Assembly (NCBI GenBank): GCA_963702165.1
Contig: OY969722.1
Location: 558,001 to 622,000 of the forward strand
Direction of reading: 5' to 3'
Length of the DNA stretch: 64,000 nt
From: Terrimesophilobacter sp963702165
GTDB taxonomy: Bacteria; Actinomycetota; Actinomycetes; Actinomycetales; Microbacteriaceae
Made by a program: the position numbers and the translations under genes. Every line of letters begins with the position of its first letter. Position 1 is the stretch's first letter. The notes beneath the pieces are model-generated. The model was given only the letters and a program-made list of their open reading frames with translations, ran no database searches and was not told the origin of the DNA. Shown in pieces: positions 55,397 to 63,208 of this stretch.

Positions 55397-55469
55397 TGGA
55401 CGAGTCTAAAGCGAGTGCCCTGTGCCATCGGCCCAAAACACCGTGCTCGTGAGACGAGAACCGCGCGGA

Positions 55470-56816
55470 TCAGCTGAGTTGGGCGAGCCACGCGCGCGCC
55501 GACGCCTCCCACTTGGCGTAAGCATCCGGGTATGCCGAGCGCTGAACCGCCTGCGCGGCTTGTGTCACAGTCATCGACTGCCACCCCGAGATGTCGAGGA
55601 GCCCGCGAGTCTTGCCCTTGTTCGGGTTGCTCGGGCCGCCGAAGAACAGGCGCGCGGAGTGCGTGGGGTCCATGATCGCGTCGACCGTGCCCCAGCCGGC
55701 GCTCGGACGCTGCTGGAACAGCCCGACCGAGTCGAGGTCGCCCCAGCGGATGTTGCGGAGGCTCGACTCCTGCATCGCGGCGGCGAGCGAGATCACCAGG
55801 CCGTACTCCGGGACGCCCAGCGAGCGACCGACCTCGAGAATGACGCGCGCGTTCTGCTCCATTTCGGCGGTGAGCGGCGTAACGCTCGAACCGCCACCAG
55901 CCGGCGCGACACCGGGGATGATCAGCGTGCGGCCCGCGTAGATGATGCTCGACAGGTTGAGCCCGTTGGCGTTCAGGATCGCCTGGATGGTGACGCCGAA
56001 CCTGCTGGCGATGCTCGTCACGGTGTCTCCGGACTTGATCACGTAGCTGGTCTGCACAGGCGCCGGCGCGGGGGCGATCGGAGCCGGCTCCGGTGCGGGC
56101 GCGGGAGCGGGGGCCGGAGCAGGTTCCGGGGTAGGCGCGGGAGCGGGGGCCGGGGTCACCGGAGCGGCAGCGGGTGCAGCTCCAGGGATCGCGAGCGTCT
56201 GGCCCGGGTAGATGATGCTGGACCAGCCGAGGCCGTTGGCGGACAGCACCGACTGGGTGCTGACACCGAAGCGCGCTGCGATCGAGCTGATGGTGTCGCC
56301 CTTGACGATCGTGTACCGACCGCTTGACGGCGCGGGGTTGGTCGGCGCTGGCGCCGGCGCCGGTGCCGCTGTCGTCCCGTTGCTGAGCTTGAGGACCTGG
56401 CCGGGGAAGATCAGCGACTTCCAGCCGAGGCCGTTGAGGGCGAGAACGGATGCCGTTGACAGCCCGAATTTGCCGGCGATGCCGCTGACGGTGTCACCGC
56501 CCTGCACGCGATAGGTCGACGGGACGGCCGCGGCCTCGACGGTGCCCGCATTCACTGGAGCATCCGGTGCGGCCTTGGCGAGCGCCTGACGGACAGCCTC
56601 GCGCAGGTCAGTGGCGGGATGCTTCGGCTTCTCGGTCTTGGTGCCGGGAAGCGGAGCGATCGGCCCGGTGAAGGCCATGCCCACGGTCATCGACCCCGCA
56701 ACGAGCATCGGGAGGGTGTTCAGGACGCCCTTGGCGACTCTGCTGCTCTTCTTTGGAGCCAGGTGCTTTCCCCCGCGGCGTGCATCGTCCGTAGCTGCGC
56801 CTGCTGACATGTTCAT
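55470..56816 (-). CDS. LysM cell-wall hydrolase, three LysM domains
   Basis: 448 residues. A signal or anchor helix near 30-55 (GVLNTLPMLVAGSMTVGMAF) leads to three LysM peptidoglycan-binding domains (about 107-150, 180-225 and 265-310) separated by Ala-Pro-rich linkers. The C-terminal domain (about 340-448), with LAAAMQESSLRNIRWGDLDS and GLFQQRPSAGWGTVDAI, is a lysozyme-like lytic transglycosylase fold with Glu in MQESS. Expected role: cell-wall remodelling at the surface. It lies next to the PASTA kinase, and its leader contains a long hairpin and a palindrome. Confidence 0.9.
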   Translation of the reverse strand: MNMSAGAATDDARRGGKHLAPKKSSRVAKGVLNTLPMLVAGSMTVGMAFTGPIAPLPGTKTEKPKHPATDLREAVRQALAKAAPDAPVNAGTVEAAAVPSTYRVQGGDTVSGIAGKFGLSTASVLALNGLGWKSLIFPGQVLKLSNGTTAAPAPAPAPTNPAPSSGRYTIVKGDTISSIAARFGVSTQSVLSANGLGWSSIIYPGQTLAIPGAAPAAAPVTPAPAPAPTPEPAPAPAPAPAPEPAPIAPAPAPVQTSYVIKSGDTVTSIASRFGVTIQAILNANGLNLSSIIYAGRTLIIPGVAPAGGGSSVTPLTAEMEQNARVILEVGRSLGVPEYGLVISLAAAMQESSLRNIRWGDLDSVGLFQQRPSAGWGTVDAIMDPTHSARLFFGGPSNPNKGKTRGLLDISGWQSMTVTQAAQAVQRSAYPDAYAKWEASARAWLAQLS

Positions 56817-56834
56817 CCCCGTCTTTCCCCGGAT

Positions 56835-56867
56835 GGGCGAAGGTCCCTCTGTGACCCGCGGTCGCCC
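56835..56867 (-). promoter_or_regulatory. Structured leader hairpin of the LysM gene
   Basis: In the transcript sense GGGCGA and TCGCCC pair perfectly (6 bp) and enclose GGTC and GACC (4 bp) around a short loop. It lies 18 nt before the start codon. Riboswitches of the c-di-AMP class often precede such genes in actinobacteria, but the conserved core of that class is not recognisable here. Confidence 0.35.
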
Positions 56868-56894
56868 AGCACTGATCCCTCAGCGATTCTCAAC

Positions 56895-56920
56895 TTGACA
56901 CAGAAATATACAGGTGTCAA
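56895..56920. promoter_or_regulatory. Palindromic operator in the LysM/Rv2175c intergenic region
   Basis: TTGACAC and its exact reverse complement GTGTCAA flank 12 nt (AGAAATATACAG). It lies about 80 nt before the LysM gene on one strand and about 90 nt before the Rv2175c-like gene on the other, so it could regulate both. A nearby ATGTTACTGATGTTACTA direct repeat at 56924-56941 may add to it. Confidence 0.45.
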
Positions 56921-57006
56921 TCAATGTTACTGATGTTACTAAAGTGAATTGGCGTGTCCCGTGTCGACTCAGCGATCGAACGGCTCGGCTCTGGCACTCT
57001 TTAACC

Positions 57007-57345
57007 GTGGAAGAAACCCCGAACGTCCGCTGGCTGACCGTGCCCGACCTGGTGGAGATGCTCGGTCTCGGCGTGAGCAAGATCCGCAGGCTGCTCGAGG
57101 ACCGTGCGCTCCTCGCTCGGCGCATCGATGGCGTCTGGCACGTACCTGACCTTTTCCTTCGTGACAATGCACCGCTCCCTGAGCTGCGTGGCACCCTCGT
57201 CGTCCTGCACGACAGCGGTTTCACCGACGAGGAGTCGATGGACTGGCTCCTCGGCCACGACGAGACGCTCGGCACCAGCCCGATCGAAGCCCTCCGTGCC
57301 GGCCGCAAGGCCGAGGTGCGACGGGTCGCTCAGGCGCTGGCCTAA
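57007..57345 (+). CDS. Rv2175c-family DNA-binding protein
   Basis: 112 residues. WLTVPDLVEMLGLGVSKIRR is the winged-helix DNA-binding domain of this family, followed by VWHVPDLFLRDNAPLPELRG, TLVVLHDSGFTDEESMDWLL and GTSPIEALRAGRKAEVRR. In M. tuberculosis this protein is a substrate of PknL, which is encoded beside it; here the kinase is one gene away. The GTG at 57007 lies in a region with no Shine-Dalgarno, so it may be leaderless. Confidence 0.88.
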   Translation: MEETPNVRWLTVPDLVEMLGLGVSKIRRLLEDRALLARRIDGVWHVPDLFLRDNAPLPELRGTLVVLHDSGFTDEESMDWLLGHDETLGTSPIEALRAGRKAEVRRVAQALA

Positions 57346-57349
57346 GTCC

Positions 57350-57439
57350 TTAACCCGTTTCAAGGAGATTCGCCTCTTGCGGGAGTTGCTGACAGGCATC
57401 CGGATGCCCGAACCGGCAGATTTCCTTGAGATGGGTTAA
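57350..57439. repeat. 90-bp inverted-repeat element with central palindrome
   Basis: Outer arms TTAACCCGTTTCAAGGAGA (57350-57368) and TTTCCTTGAGATGGGTTAA (57421-57439) are inverted with three or four mismatches. The centre holds a perfect palindrome GGCATCCGGATGCC (57395-57408). The right arm includes the stop codon of the convergent VOC gene. It could be a bidirectional terminator or a small mobile-like element. Confidence 0.6.
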
Positions 57440-58413
57440 TTGCCGGCCGCGGTGACCTCGACGACCGTTCCCCACGGGTCGGCCACTGTGAGCACGGAGT
57501 CGCTGCGTTCGAACGGCACGCCCGCGTCGGTCAGCCTCATGCCGATCGCGTCGAGTTCGGAGCCTTCCGGCACGACCAACTCAAGCGAGCCGAGTCCCAG
57601 CGTGGCCGGGCGCACGCCGGCGCCGGCGCTGCCCCAGGTGTTCGCGGCGACGTGGTGGTGGTAGCCGCCCGCGGCGAGGAAGATCGCGCCGTTCGCCCTG
57701 GCGGTCACCGCGAAGCCGAGGGTGTCGGCGTAGAACTTCTCAGCGCTCTCGAGGTCGCCGACCTTCAGGTGAACGTGCCCCATGGTCGCGTCACCGGATG
57801 CTTCGCCGCCCAGGTGCTCTCCGATGAACGCGTTGACGTCGAGCGGCGCGCTGCCCATCTGCACCTGGCCGTCCTCCCAGACCCATTGGTCGCGAGGGGT
57901 ATCGACGTAGAGCTCGACGCCGTTGCCGTCGGGGTCGGCGAAGTAGAACGCGTGGCTTACGGCGTGGTCTGCTGACCCCTGGTAGAGCCCTGGGTACTGC
58001 CCGGCCAGTCGCGCAAGCGACTGGGCGAGGGCTGGCGAATCCGGGAAAAGAATCGCCGAGTGGTACAGGCCGGCATCACCGGGACCGGCCGGGTCCGCGT
58101 CAGTCGGGACGAGGCGGATGATCTCCTCCCCGTCGACACCAAGCGATCGGATGCCGTCCGTCTCGCCGAGCAGGCTCAGCCCGACGCCCGTTGGTCCGTA
58201 ATAGTCGGTCAGCGCCTCGATGTTGCTGGTGGCCAGTTCCACCGCGCCCATCCGCGTGTCAGCGTCGATCAGGCTCACCGGCGCCGTGGCGTTCGGTGCC
58301 GATGCCGACCGATTTCCAGACAGGATCACGGCGGTCGCGCCAACGGCGACCAGCAGGACGAGTGCTGCAATTCCGATGATCCAGCGGTTGGTGCGTCGAG
58401 GGGAAGCGTTCAC
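57436..58413 (-). CDS. Membrane-anchored VOC dioxygenase-like protein
   Basis: 325 residues. One transmembrane helix (about 12-32, preceded by RRTNRW, positive inside) is followed by a four-module VOC fold with YHSAILFPDS, SHAFYFADPDGNGVELYV, MGHVHLKVGDLESAEKFYAD and WGTVVEVTAAG, which is the CatE catechol 2,3-dioxygenase arrangement. The anchor places the catalytic part outside the cytoplasm, unusual for this family. Metal ligands are likely His in HVHLK, His in the HHHVA stretch and Glu near the end. Confidence 0.85.
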   Translation of the reverse strand: MNASPRRTNRWIIGIAALVLLVAVGATAVILSGNRSASAPNATAPVSLIDADTRMGAVELATSNIEALTDYYGPTGVGLSLLGETDGIRSLGVDGEEIIRLVPTDADPAGPGDAGLYHSAILFPDSPALAQSLARLAGQYPGLYQGSADHAVSHAFYFADPDGNGVELYVDTPRDQWVWEDGQVQMGSAPLDVNAFIGEHLGGEASGDATMGHVHLKVGDLESAEKFYADTLGFAVTARANGAIFLAAGGYHHHVAANTWGSAGAGVRPATLGLGSLELVVPEGSELDAIGMRLTDAGVPFERSDSVLTVADPWGTVVEVTAAGN

Positions 58414-58451
58414 CAGGAGCCCAACCCGGCGCGGCCGGAGCTTATTCCGGA

Positions 58452-60125
58452 CTACTCCCGGCCACCATCGGTCTCGCTGCCCGTATCCGCGACCTCCGTC
58501 TCGTCGATGCGAGGGATCGGCTGGGTGAACGGCACGGTTCCCTGTCGCTCGCTCGAGCCGCGCACCGGGCCGAGTCTGCGCTGGCGCATGGGGTCGCGGC
58601 GCAGGTCAACGTACAGAGACACGCACAGCCCGATCATGATCAGGATGAATGGGCTCGCCGCCAGGATGGTGAAGGTCTGCAGCGCCTGGAGGCCGCCGAC
58701 CCACAGCAGCACCGCGGCAACCGCGCCGGTCAGGATCGCCCACACGATCACGAGCGGCTTCCACGGCCTGGTGTTGCCGCGCGTGGACAGAGTCCCCAGC
58801 ACCAGCGAACCGGCATCCGCTCCGCTCACGAAGAACACAGCGGTGAGCACCATCACCACGATCGCGGTGCCGATGAAGAACGGGTAGTGCTGCAACGTCG
58901 CGAAGAACGCGGCCGCCTCGTTGCCGGTTCCGGCGATGTCGACGCCGCCCAGCTGCAGGTTCATCCCGGCGCCGCCGAAGACCGAGAACCAGAGCACGCT
59001 CACCGCCGTCGGCACCAGCAGGACGCCCAGGACGAATTCCCGGATGGTGCGCCCGCGTGAGATGCGCGCGATGAAGTTGCCGACGAAGGGGGTCCAGGAG
59101 ATCCACCATGCCCAGTAGAAGATCGTCCAGCTGGCCAACCAGTCGCCGCCGCCGAACACCGCCGATTGGAAGCTCATCGGCACGATCTGCCCCAGGTAGG
59201 AGCCGATTGCCGACGGCAGCAGGTCGAGAATGAACACCGTCGGACCGGCGATGAAGACGAAGGTGAGCAGCAAAGCCGACAGCACCATGTTGGTGTTGCT
59301 CAGCCACTTGATCCCCCTCGTCACGCCGCTTGCCGCCGAGAACACCACGCCGACGGTGAGCACGCAGATCACGATGATCGGCAACGCGACACCCGGATCC
59401 GAGAACCCGCCGGTGCGCAGCAGCGACAGGCCTGCGGCGATCTGCAGCGCGCCGAGCCCGAGGGACGTCGCCGAGCCGAACTTGGTGCAGATGATCGCCA
59501 GAATGTCGATCGGCTTGCCCCACCCGCGCCGGTCGATCCGGTCGGCCCCGAAGAGCGCGTGGAACGGTGCGCTCATCAGGTTGCCGCGCCCCATCCGGAA
59601 CGTCGAGTAGGCGAGCGAGAGACCGACCACCGAGTAGATCGCCCACGGGTGCAGCCCCCAGTGGAACAGCGTGTAGGCCATCGCCGCGTTCGCCGCTTGC
59701 GGGGACTCCGGGGTCGCGCCGACGAACGGGGGAGGATTCACCAGGTGTGTGACCGGCTCGTAGACGCCGAAGAACATCAGACCGATGCCCATGCCCGCGC
59801 TGAACATCATCGAGATCCAGGACAGCGTCGAGAACTCCGCCTTCTCGCCCTCGCGCGACAGCGGGATGCTGCCGTAGCGGCCGAACGCGAGCACCAGGGC
59901 GAACACCACGAAGGCGGCGGCGCCGAGGATGAACACCCAGCCCAGGTTGGTCGTCACCCAGCCGAGGGCGGATGCCGCAGCGTCACCGACCTGTTTGGTG
60001 AAGACCACGCCGAGCACGCACACGACGACGATCAGTCCGCCCGCCACCCCGACGACGACCTTGTCGACACTGGCCCAGCCGGTGTTCGTCGGTTCCGGCA
60101 GTCCGTCGGCGGCATTGTTCAACAT
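58452..60125 (-). CDS. BCCT-family transporter
   Basis: 557 residues, twelve helices. The signature around helix 8, YWAWWISWTPFVGNFIARIS followed by RGRTIREFVLG, and the AGMGIGLMFFGVYEP stretch in helix 3 identify a betaine/carnitine/choline transporter. The GMGIG glycine stretch suits choline-type or uncoupled carriers rather than BetP. It should import quaternary amines for osmotic protection or as nutrients. It follows the VOC gene's 5' end by 38 nt on the same strand. Confidence 0.93.
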   Translation of the reverse strand: MLNNAADGLPEPTNTGWASVDKVVVGVAGGLIVVVCVLGVVFTKQVGDAAASALGWVTTNLGWVFILGAAAFVVFALVLAFGRYGSIPLSREGEKAEFSTLSWISMMFSAGMGIGLMFFGVYEPVTHLVNPPPFVGATPESPQAANAAMAYTLFHWGLHPWAIYSVVGLSLAYSTFRMGRGNLMSAPFHALFGADRIDRRGWGKPIDILAIICTKFGSATSLGLGALQIAAGLSLLRTGGFSDPGVALPIIVICVLTVGVVFSAASGVTRGIKWLSNTNMVLSALLLTFVFIAGPTVFILDLLPSAIGSYLGQIVPMSFQSAVFGGGDWLASWTIFYWAWWISWTPFVGNFIARISRGRTIREFVLGVLLVPTAVSVLWFSVFGGAGMNLQLGGVDIAGTGNEAAAFFATLQHYPFFIGTAIVVMVLTAVFFVSGADAGSLVLGTLSTRGNTRPWKPLVIVWAILTGAVAAVLLWVGGLQALQTFTILAASPFILIMIGLCVSLYVDLRRDPMRQRRLGPVRGSSERQGTVPFTQPIPRIDETEVADTGSETDGGRE

Positions 60126-60206
60126 GCGATCACCATCGATCCGTTGAGTGGTTCGAGCAAAAAGCGGCCTTCAGGTAGCCAACGCTACGCCTCCAGCCGC
60201 CGTCAC

Positions 60207-60212
60207 TATAGT
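60207..60212 (+). promoter_or_regulatory. -10 box for leaderless gene
   Basis: TATAGT is separated by TGCGCCC from the ATG at 60220, placing the transcription start at the first codon. No Shine-Dalgarno is present. Confidence 0.5.
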
Positions 60213-60219
60213 TGCGCCC

Positions 60220-60855
60220 ATGTCAGATGCGGTGGGTGAATCCGCCTCGGAACCCGAGTACCAGATGCGCGTCGGCGACGACGGACGCACGGTCCTCGGA
60301 GGTCACGGCGAAGTCCAGAAGTTCGACTCCCTGGTGGTCGCGTGGGGAGACTGCGACGAGGCGAACGCGGCGATCAGCGTGGCCCTCGCCGTCAGCGGCT
60401 TTTCCATCGACCTGACGTCCACGCTCGCGAGCGTCCAGAACGATCTATTCGATCTGGTCAGCGACCTCGCGGTTCCGCTGACCGACCCAGAGCCGGCACC
60501 CGCCCGCATCCACGCGGCCCATGTGGTGCGCCTGGAGCGCGCTATCGAGCACTTCGCCAAGGAAATGCCCGAACCGGAAGGGTTCGTGCTGCCCGTGGGC
60601 ACCGTTCCGGCCGCAACCCTGTATCAGGCGCGTTCGGTGGTGCGGCGCGCCGAGCGTTCGGTGTGGATGGCGATCGATGCGCATCCGGGGATCGTCAACG
60701 TGCTGGCCGCGCGCTACCTGAATCGACTGTCCACGCTGCTGTTCGCGATGGCGCGCGGCGCCAATGTCGAACACGGCGACGTCTACTGGGAGCCGGAGGC
60801 CACGTTCCACGCCATGGAACACGAGTCAGAGGCACCGATCGAGCCGCTCGAGTGA
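60220..60855 (+). CDS. PduO-type cob(I)alamin adenosyltransferase-like protein
   Basis: 211 residues. GDDGRTVLGG and VAWGDCDEANAAISVALAVS at the N-terminus and LYQARSVVRRAERSVWMAID near the C-terminus match the PduO/ATR family, which makes adenosylcobalamin from ATP and cob(I)alamin. The first motif is TVLGGHGEVQKF rather than the usual TTGLGDGSRVSK, so the activity may be weak or changed. The C-terminal tail is acidic. ATG at 60220; the open frame before it is not used. Confidence 0.78.
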   Translation: MSDAVGESASEPEYQMRVGDDGRTVLGGHGEVQKFDSLVVAWGDCDEANAAISVALAVSGFSIDLTSTLASVQNDLFDLVSDLAVPLTDPEPAPARIHAAHVVRLERAIEHFAKEMPEPEGFVLPVGTVPAATLYQARSVVRRAERSVWMAIDAHPGIVNVLAARYLNRLSTLLFAMARGANVEHGDVYWEPEATFHAMEHESEAPIEPLE

Positions 60856-60861
60856 CCCTCG

Positions 60862-61983
60862 CTAGGCCGAACGCTTGGTCACGGTCTCCACGAGGCTGAG
60901 CAGCTGCCGCCTGGCCGAGGGGCTGATGTCGGCGCCATCCAAGGCGGCACGGGCTCGGTCGACGTTGTTCTCGATGATGCGCTCGACCTGGTCGACAGCG
61001 CCGGAATCGCGGATGGCGGCCTGCAGCATCCGCACCTGGCTGTCGTCGAGTTCCCGGTCACCGAGCATCTCGTCGAGGAAGCGCCTGGCGCTCGTCGGGA
61101 GGCCGGAGCGGGCGATCGCGATGAGCACGGTGCGCTTGCCCTCGCGAAGGTCGTCACCGGATGGCTTGCCGGTGACGTCGGGATCGCCGAAGACCCCGAG
61201 CAGGTCGTCGCGCAGTTGGTAGGCGATGCCGAGCGGCAGACCGAAGTCCCGCAGCGAAGCGACTTGGCTTTCTGTTGCACCGCCGAGCGCGGCGCCGATC
61301 GCGAGTGGAGCCTCGATGCTGTACTTGGCCGACTTGTAGACGATCACCCGATGGGCGCGGGGGAGCAGCTCCCGTTCGTCGTGACCACGCCATGCCTGTT
61401 CCTCGAGGATGTCGAGGTACTGGCCCACCATGACTTCGGTGCGCATCCGGTTGAACTCCGTGCGCGCAGCGGCTCCGGCGCTCGGGCTCTCGAGCCGTTG
61501 GAGGCCAAGGTCGAACAGCTGCTCGCTCCAGGACAGCAGCAGGTCGCCGAGCAGCATCGCGGACGAGCGGCCGAACTCCGCCGGGTCACCCACCCACCCC
61601 GCCTCGCGGTGCTTCTCCTCGAAGCGACGATGCGCGGCGGACATTCCGCGGCGGGTGTCCGAGTTGTCCATGATGTCGTCGTGCACGAGCGCAGCCGCGT
61701 GGAACAGCTCGAGGGCGCTCGCCGCGCGCACGATGAGGTCGAGCTCTGCCGCGAGCGCGTCGTCGCCGAGCGGGTCGAGGTCGGATGGCCTGGCTCGCAC
61801 CGCCTGCCAGCCCCAGTAGCAGAACAGGGCGCGGAAACGTTTGCCTCCGCGCAGCAGGTCGCGCGAGTAGTCGACGAGGGGACGCAGGTCCTTCGCGATA
61901 GACTCGAGCTCTACCGCCCGGTCATCGAGGAAGTCATCGATTGCCGATTGAACCAAGTCAACTAACCGGGTACTCTCAGCCAC
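60862..61983 (-). CDS. Polyprenyl diphosphate synthase (IdsA-like)
   Basis: 373 residues. First aspartate-rich motif DDIMDNSDTRRG, with the region AALVHDDIM; second motif LRDDLLGVFGDPDVTGKP. The enzyme adds isoprene units to make geranylgeranyl or longer diphosphates for lipid carriers or menaquinone. GTG start with AGGAGG directly upstream and a TAGGCT -10 element at leaderless spacing. It is convergent with the adenosyltransferase-like gene and divergent from the DUF3040 gene. Confidence 0.93.
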   Translation of the reverse strand: MAESTRLVDLVQSAIDDFLDDRAVELESIAKDLRPLVDYSRDLLRGGKRFRALFCYWGWQAVRARPSDLDPLGDDALAAELDLIVRAASALELFHAAALVHDDIMDNSDTRRGMSAAHRRFEEKHREAGWVGDPAEFGRSSAMLLGDLLLSWSEQLFDLGLQRLESPSAGAAARTEFNRMRTEVMVGQYLDILEEQAWRGHDERELLPRAHRVIVYKSAKYSIEAPLAIGAALGGATESQVASLRDFGLPLGIAYQLRDDLLGVFGDPDVTGKPSGDDLREGKRTVLIAIARSGLPTSARRFLDEMLGDRELDDSQVRMLQAAIRDSGAVDQVERIIENNVDRARAALDGADISPSARRQLLSLVETVTKRSA

Positions 61984-62057
61984 CCTCCTAGCCTAGCCAT
62001 GAGGGTGAGCATACAATTGACTTCGCTGGCGACATCTCGCGAGAGAGGGGAGTGACC

Positions 62058-62432
62058 ATGCCGCTATCAGAGCAAGAGCAGCGACTTCTCGACGAGATGG
62101 AGAGAAGCCTTTATCACAACGACGCGGACTTCGTTGCGACAGCTGGCGCACGACGCGGAAAGCCCAACTACACGTGGGTCGTCTTGGGTAGCCTCCTCGC
62201 GGTCGCTGGCATTGGCGGAATCGTCGCGGGGGTTGCAACCCAGCTTCCCGTGATCGGCGTCATCGGGTTCGTGGTCATGTTCGGCGGCGTACTTCTGGCG
62301 CTCGCCCGACCGAAGGCATCCGACGACCTGGACGAGCCTCGGGTCGGCGGTAAGAACCATCAGCGCAAGTCCGGTTTCATGGACCGGATGAACGAACGTT
62401 GGGATCGTCGCCAAAACGGCGGAGAGCACTAA
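62058..62432 (+). CDS. DUF3040 membrane protein
   Basis: 124 residues. The N-terminus MPLSEQEQRLLDEMERSLYH matches DUF3040, followed by two transmembrane helices (about 47-68 and 73-92) and a basic C-terminus (FMDRMNERWDRRQ). The relative in M. tuberculosis, Rv2169c, lies in the same neighbourhood. Function unknown, envelope-related by location. GGGGAG lies before the ATG. An intrinsic terminator follows 17 nt after the stop. Confidence 0.9.
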   Translation: MPLSEQEQRLLDEMERSLYHNDADFVATAGARRGKPNYTWVVLGSLLAVAGIGGIVAGVATQLPVIGVIGFVVMFGGVLLALARPKASDDLDEPRVGGKNHQRKSGFMDRMNERWDRRQNGGEH

Positions 62433-62449
62433 CGCTTCCCACAAACAAC

Positions 62450-62476
62450 GGGTCGACTTCGGTCGGCCCTTTTTTT
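62450..62476 (+). terminator. Intrinsic (rho-independent) terminator
   Basis: Stem GGGTCGAC and GTCGGCCC with a TTCG tetraloop, followed by seven T. All pairs are Watson-Crick except one G-T. It ends the DUF3040 transcript and separates it from mraZ. This is the clearest intrinsic terminator in the window. Confidence 0.93.
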
Positions 62477-62503
62477 GTGCCCATTTTCGGATGATTTCGC
62501 CAC

Positions 62504-62564
62504 GGAGGGTGAATATCCCTCCACCATCCTCCACCGGGTACTTCCCTTGATTTTGCTGGGAAGT
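62504..62564. promoter_or_regulatory. Two hairpins in the mraZ leader
   Basis: GGAGGG and CCCTCC (62504-62522) pair perfectly, and so do ACTTCCC and GGGAAGT (62540-62564). Both lie upstream of the MraZ boxes. They may shape the leader RNA or mark a regulator site. Confidence 0.35.
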
Positions 62565-62606
62565 CCCTCGCAATGGGGGCGAAATTTGCCTCAGGATCAT
62601 TGTTTG

Positions 62607-62636
62607 GTGGGTTGAAGTGGAGTAAAGTGGAGCACA
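62607..62636 (+). promoter_or_regulatory. Three MraZ boxes
   Basis: GTGGGTTGAA, GTGGAGTAAA and GTGGAGCACA occur at 62607, 62617 and 62627, exactly 10 bp apart. MraZ proteins bind repeats of this type with one helical turn of spacing and control their own dcw operon. The start codon of mraZ is 39 nt further. Confidence 0.85.
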
Positions 62637-62674
62637 CCTGAATCCGGGCCGGAGCATTGAGGGGGTGAGTGCCC

Positions 62675-63106
62675 ATGTTTCTTGGCACCTACTCGCCGAA
62701 GCTCGATGACAAGGGCCGGATCATCCTTCCCGCCAAGTTCTGGGACGAACTCGAGGCCGGCGTCGTGATCACTCGCGGCCAGGAGCGCTGCCTCTACGTC
62801 TTCAGCACCCGAGAGTTCGAAGAGATGCACGACCGCATCCGGCAGGCACCCGTCACGAGCAAGCAGGCGCGTGACTTCATGCGGCTCTTCCTGTCCGGCG
62901 CGAACGCGGAGGTCCCCGACAAGCAGCACCGCGTGACCATCCCGGCGACGTTGCGCCAGTACGCGGGCCTGGACAGGGAACTCACCGTCATCGGCGCGGG
63001 CAACCGCGCCGAGATCTGGGACTCAGAAGCCTGGAACAACTACTACGCCGAGCAGGAAAGCAACTTCGCCGAGACCACCGAGGAGGTGATTCCCGGACTC
63101 TTCTAG
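62675..63106 (+). CDS. mraZ: Transcriptional regulator MraZ
   Basis: 143 residues with two AbrB-like SpoVT domains: MFLGTYSPKLDDKGRIILPA and the second DKQHRVTIPATLRQYAGLD, each with the DXXXR signature. It controls the division and cell-wall cluster. The ATG at 62675 follows GAGGGGG with 9 nt spacing and is preferred over the GTG at 62669. Three boxes for its own binding lie upstream. Confidence 0.97.
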   Translation: MFLGTYSPKLDDKGRIILPAKFWDELEAGVVITRGQERCLYVFSTREFEEMHDRIRQAPVTSKQARDFMRLFLSGANAEVPDKQHRVTIPATLRQYAGLDRELTVIGAGNRAEIWDSEAWNNYYAEQESNFAETTEEVIPGLF

Positions 63107-63208
63107 CGCCTGACCGCTGACTCCCAGCCGATCCGGCCCTGTCACACCTTCCCCGGTGCCAGGTACGGTGCGGATGGGGATCAGCAGCCAGGGGCATCCG
63201 GAAACCTC

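Noticed and set aside
56821..56890. c-di-AMP (ydaO) riboswitch upstream of the LysM gene
   Set aside because: The leader is too short and lacks the conserved core positions of that class, so only a structured leader is reported.
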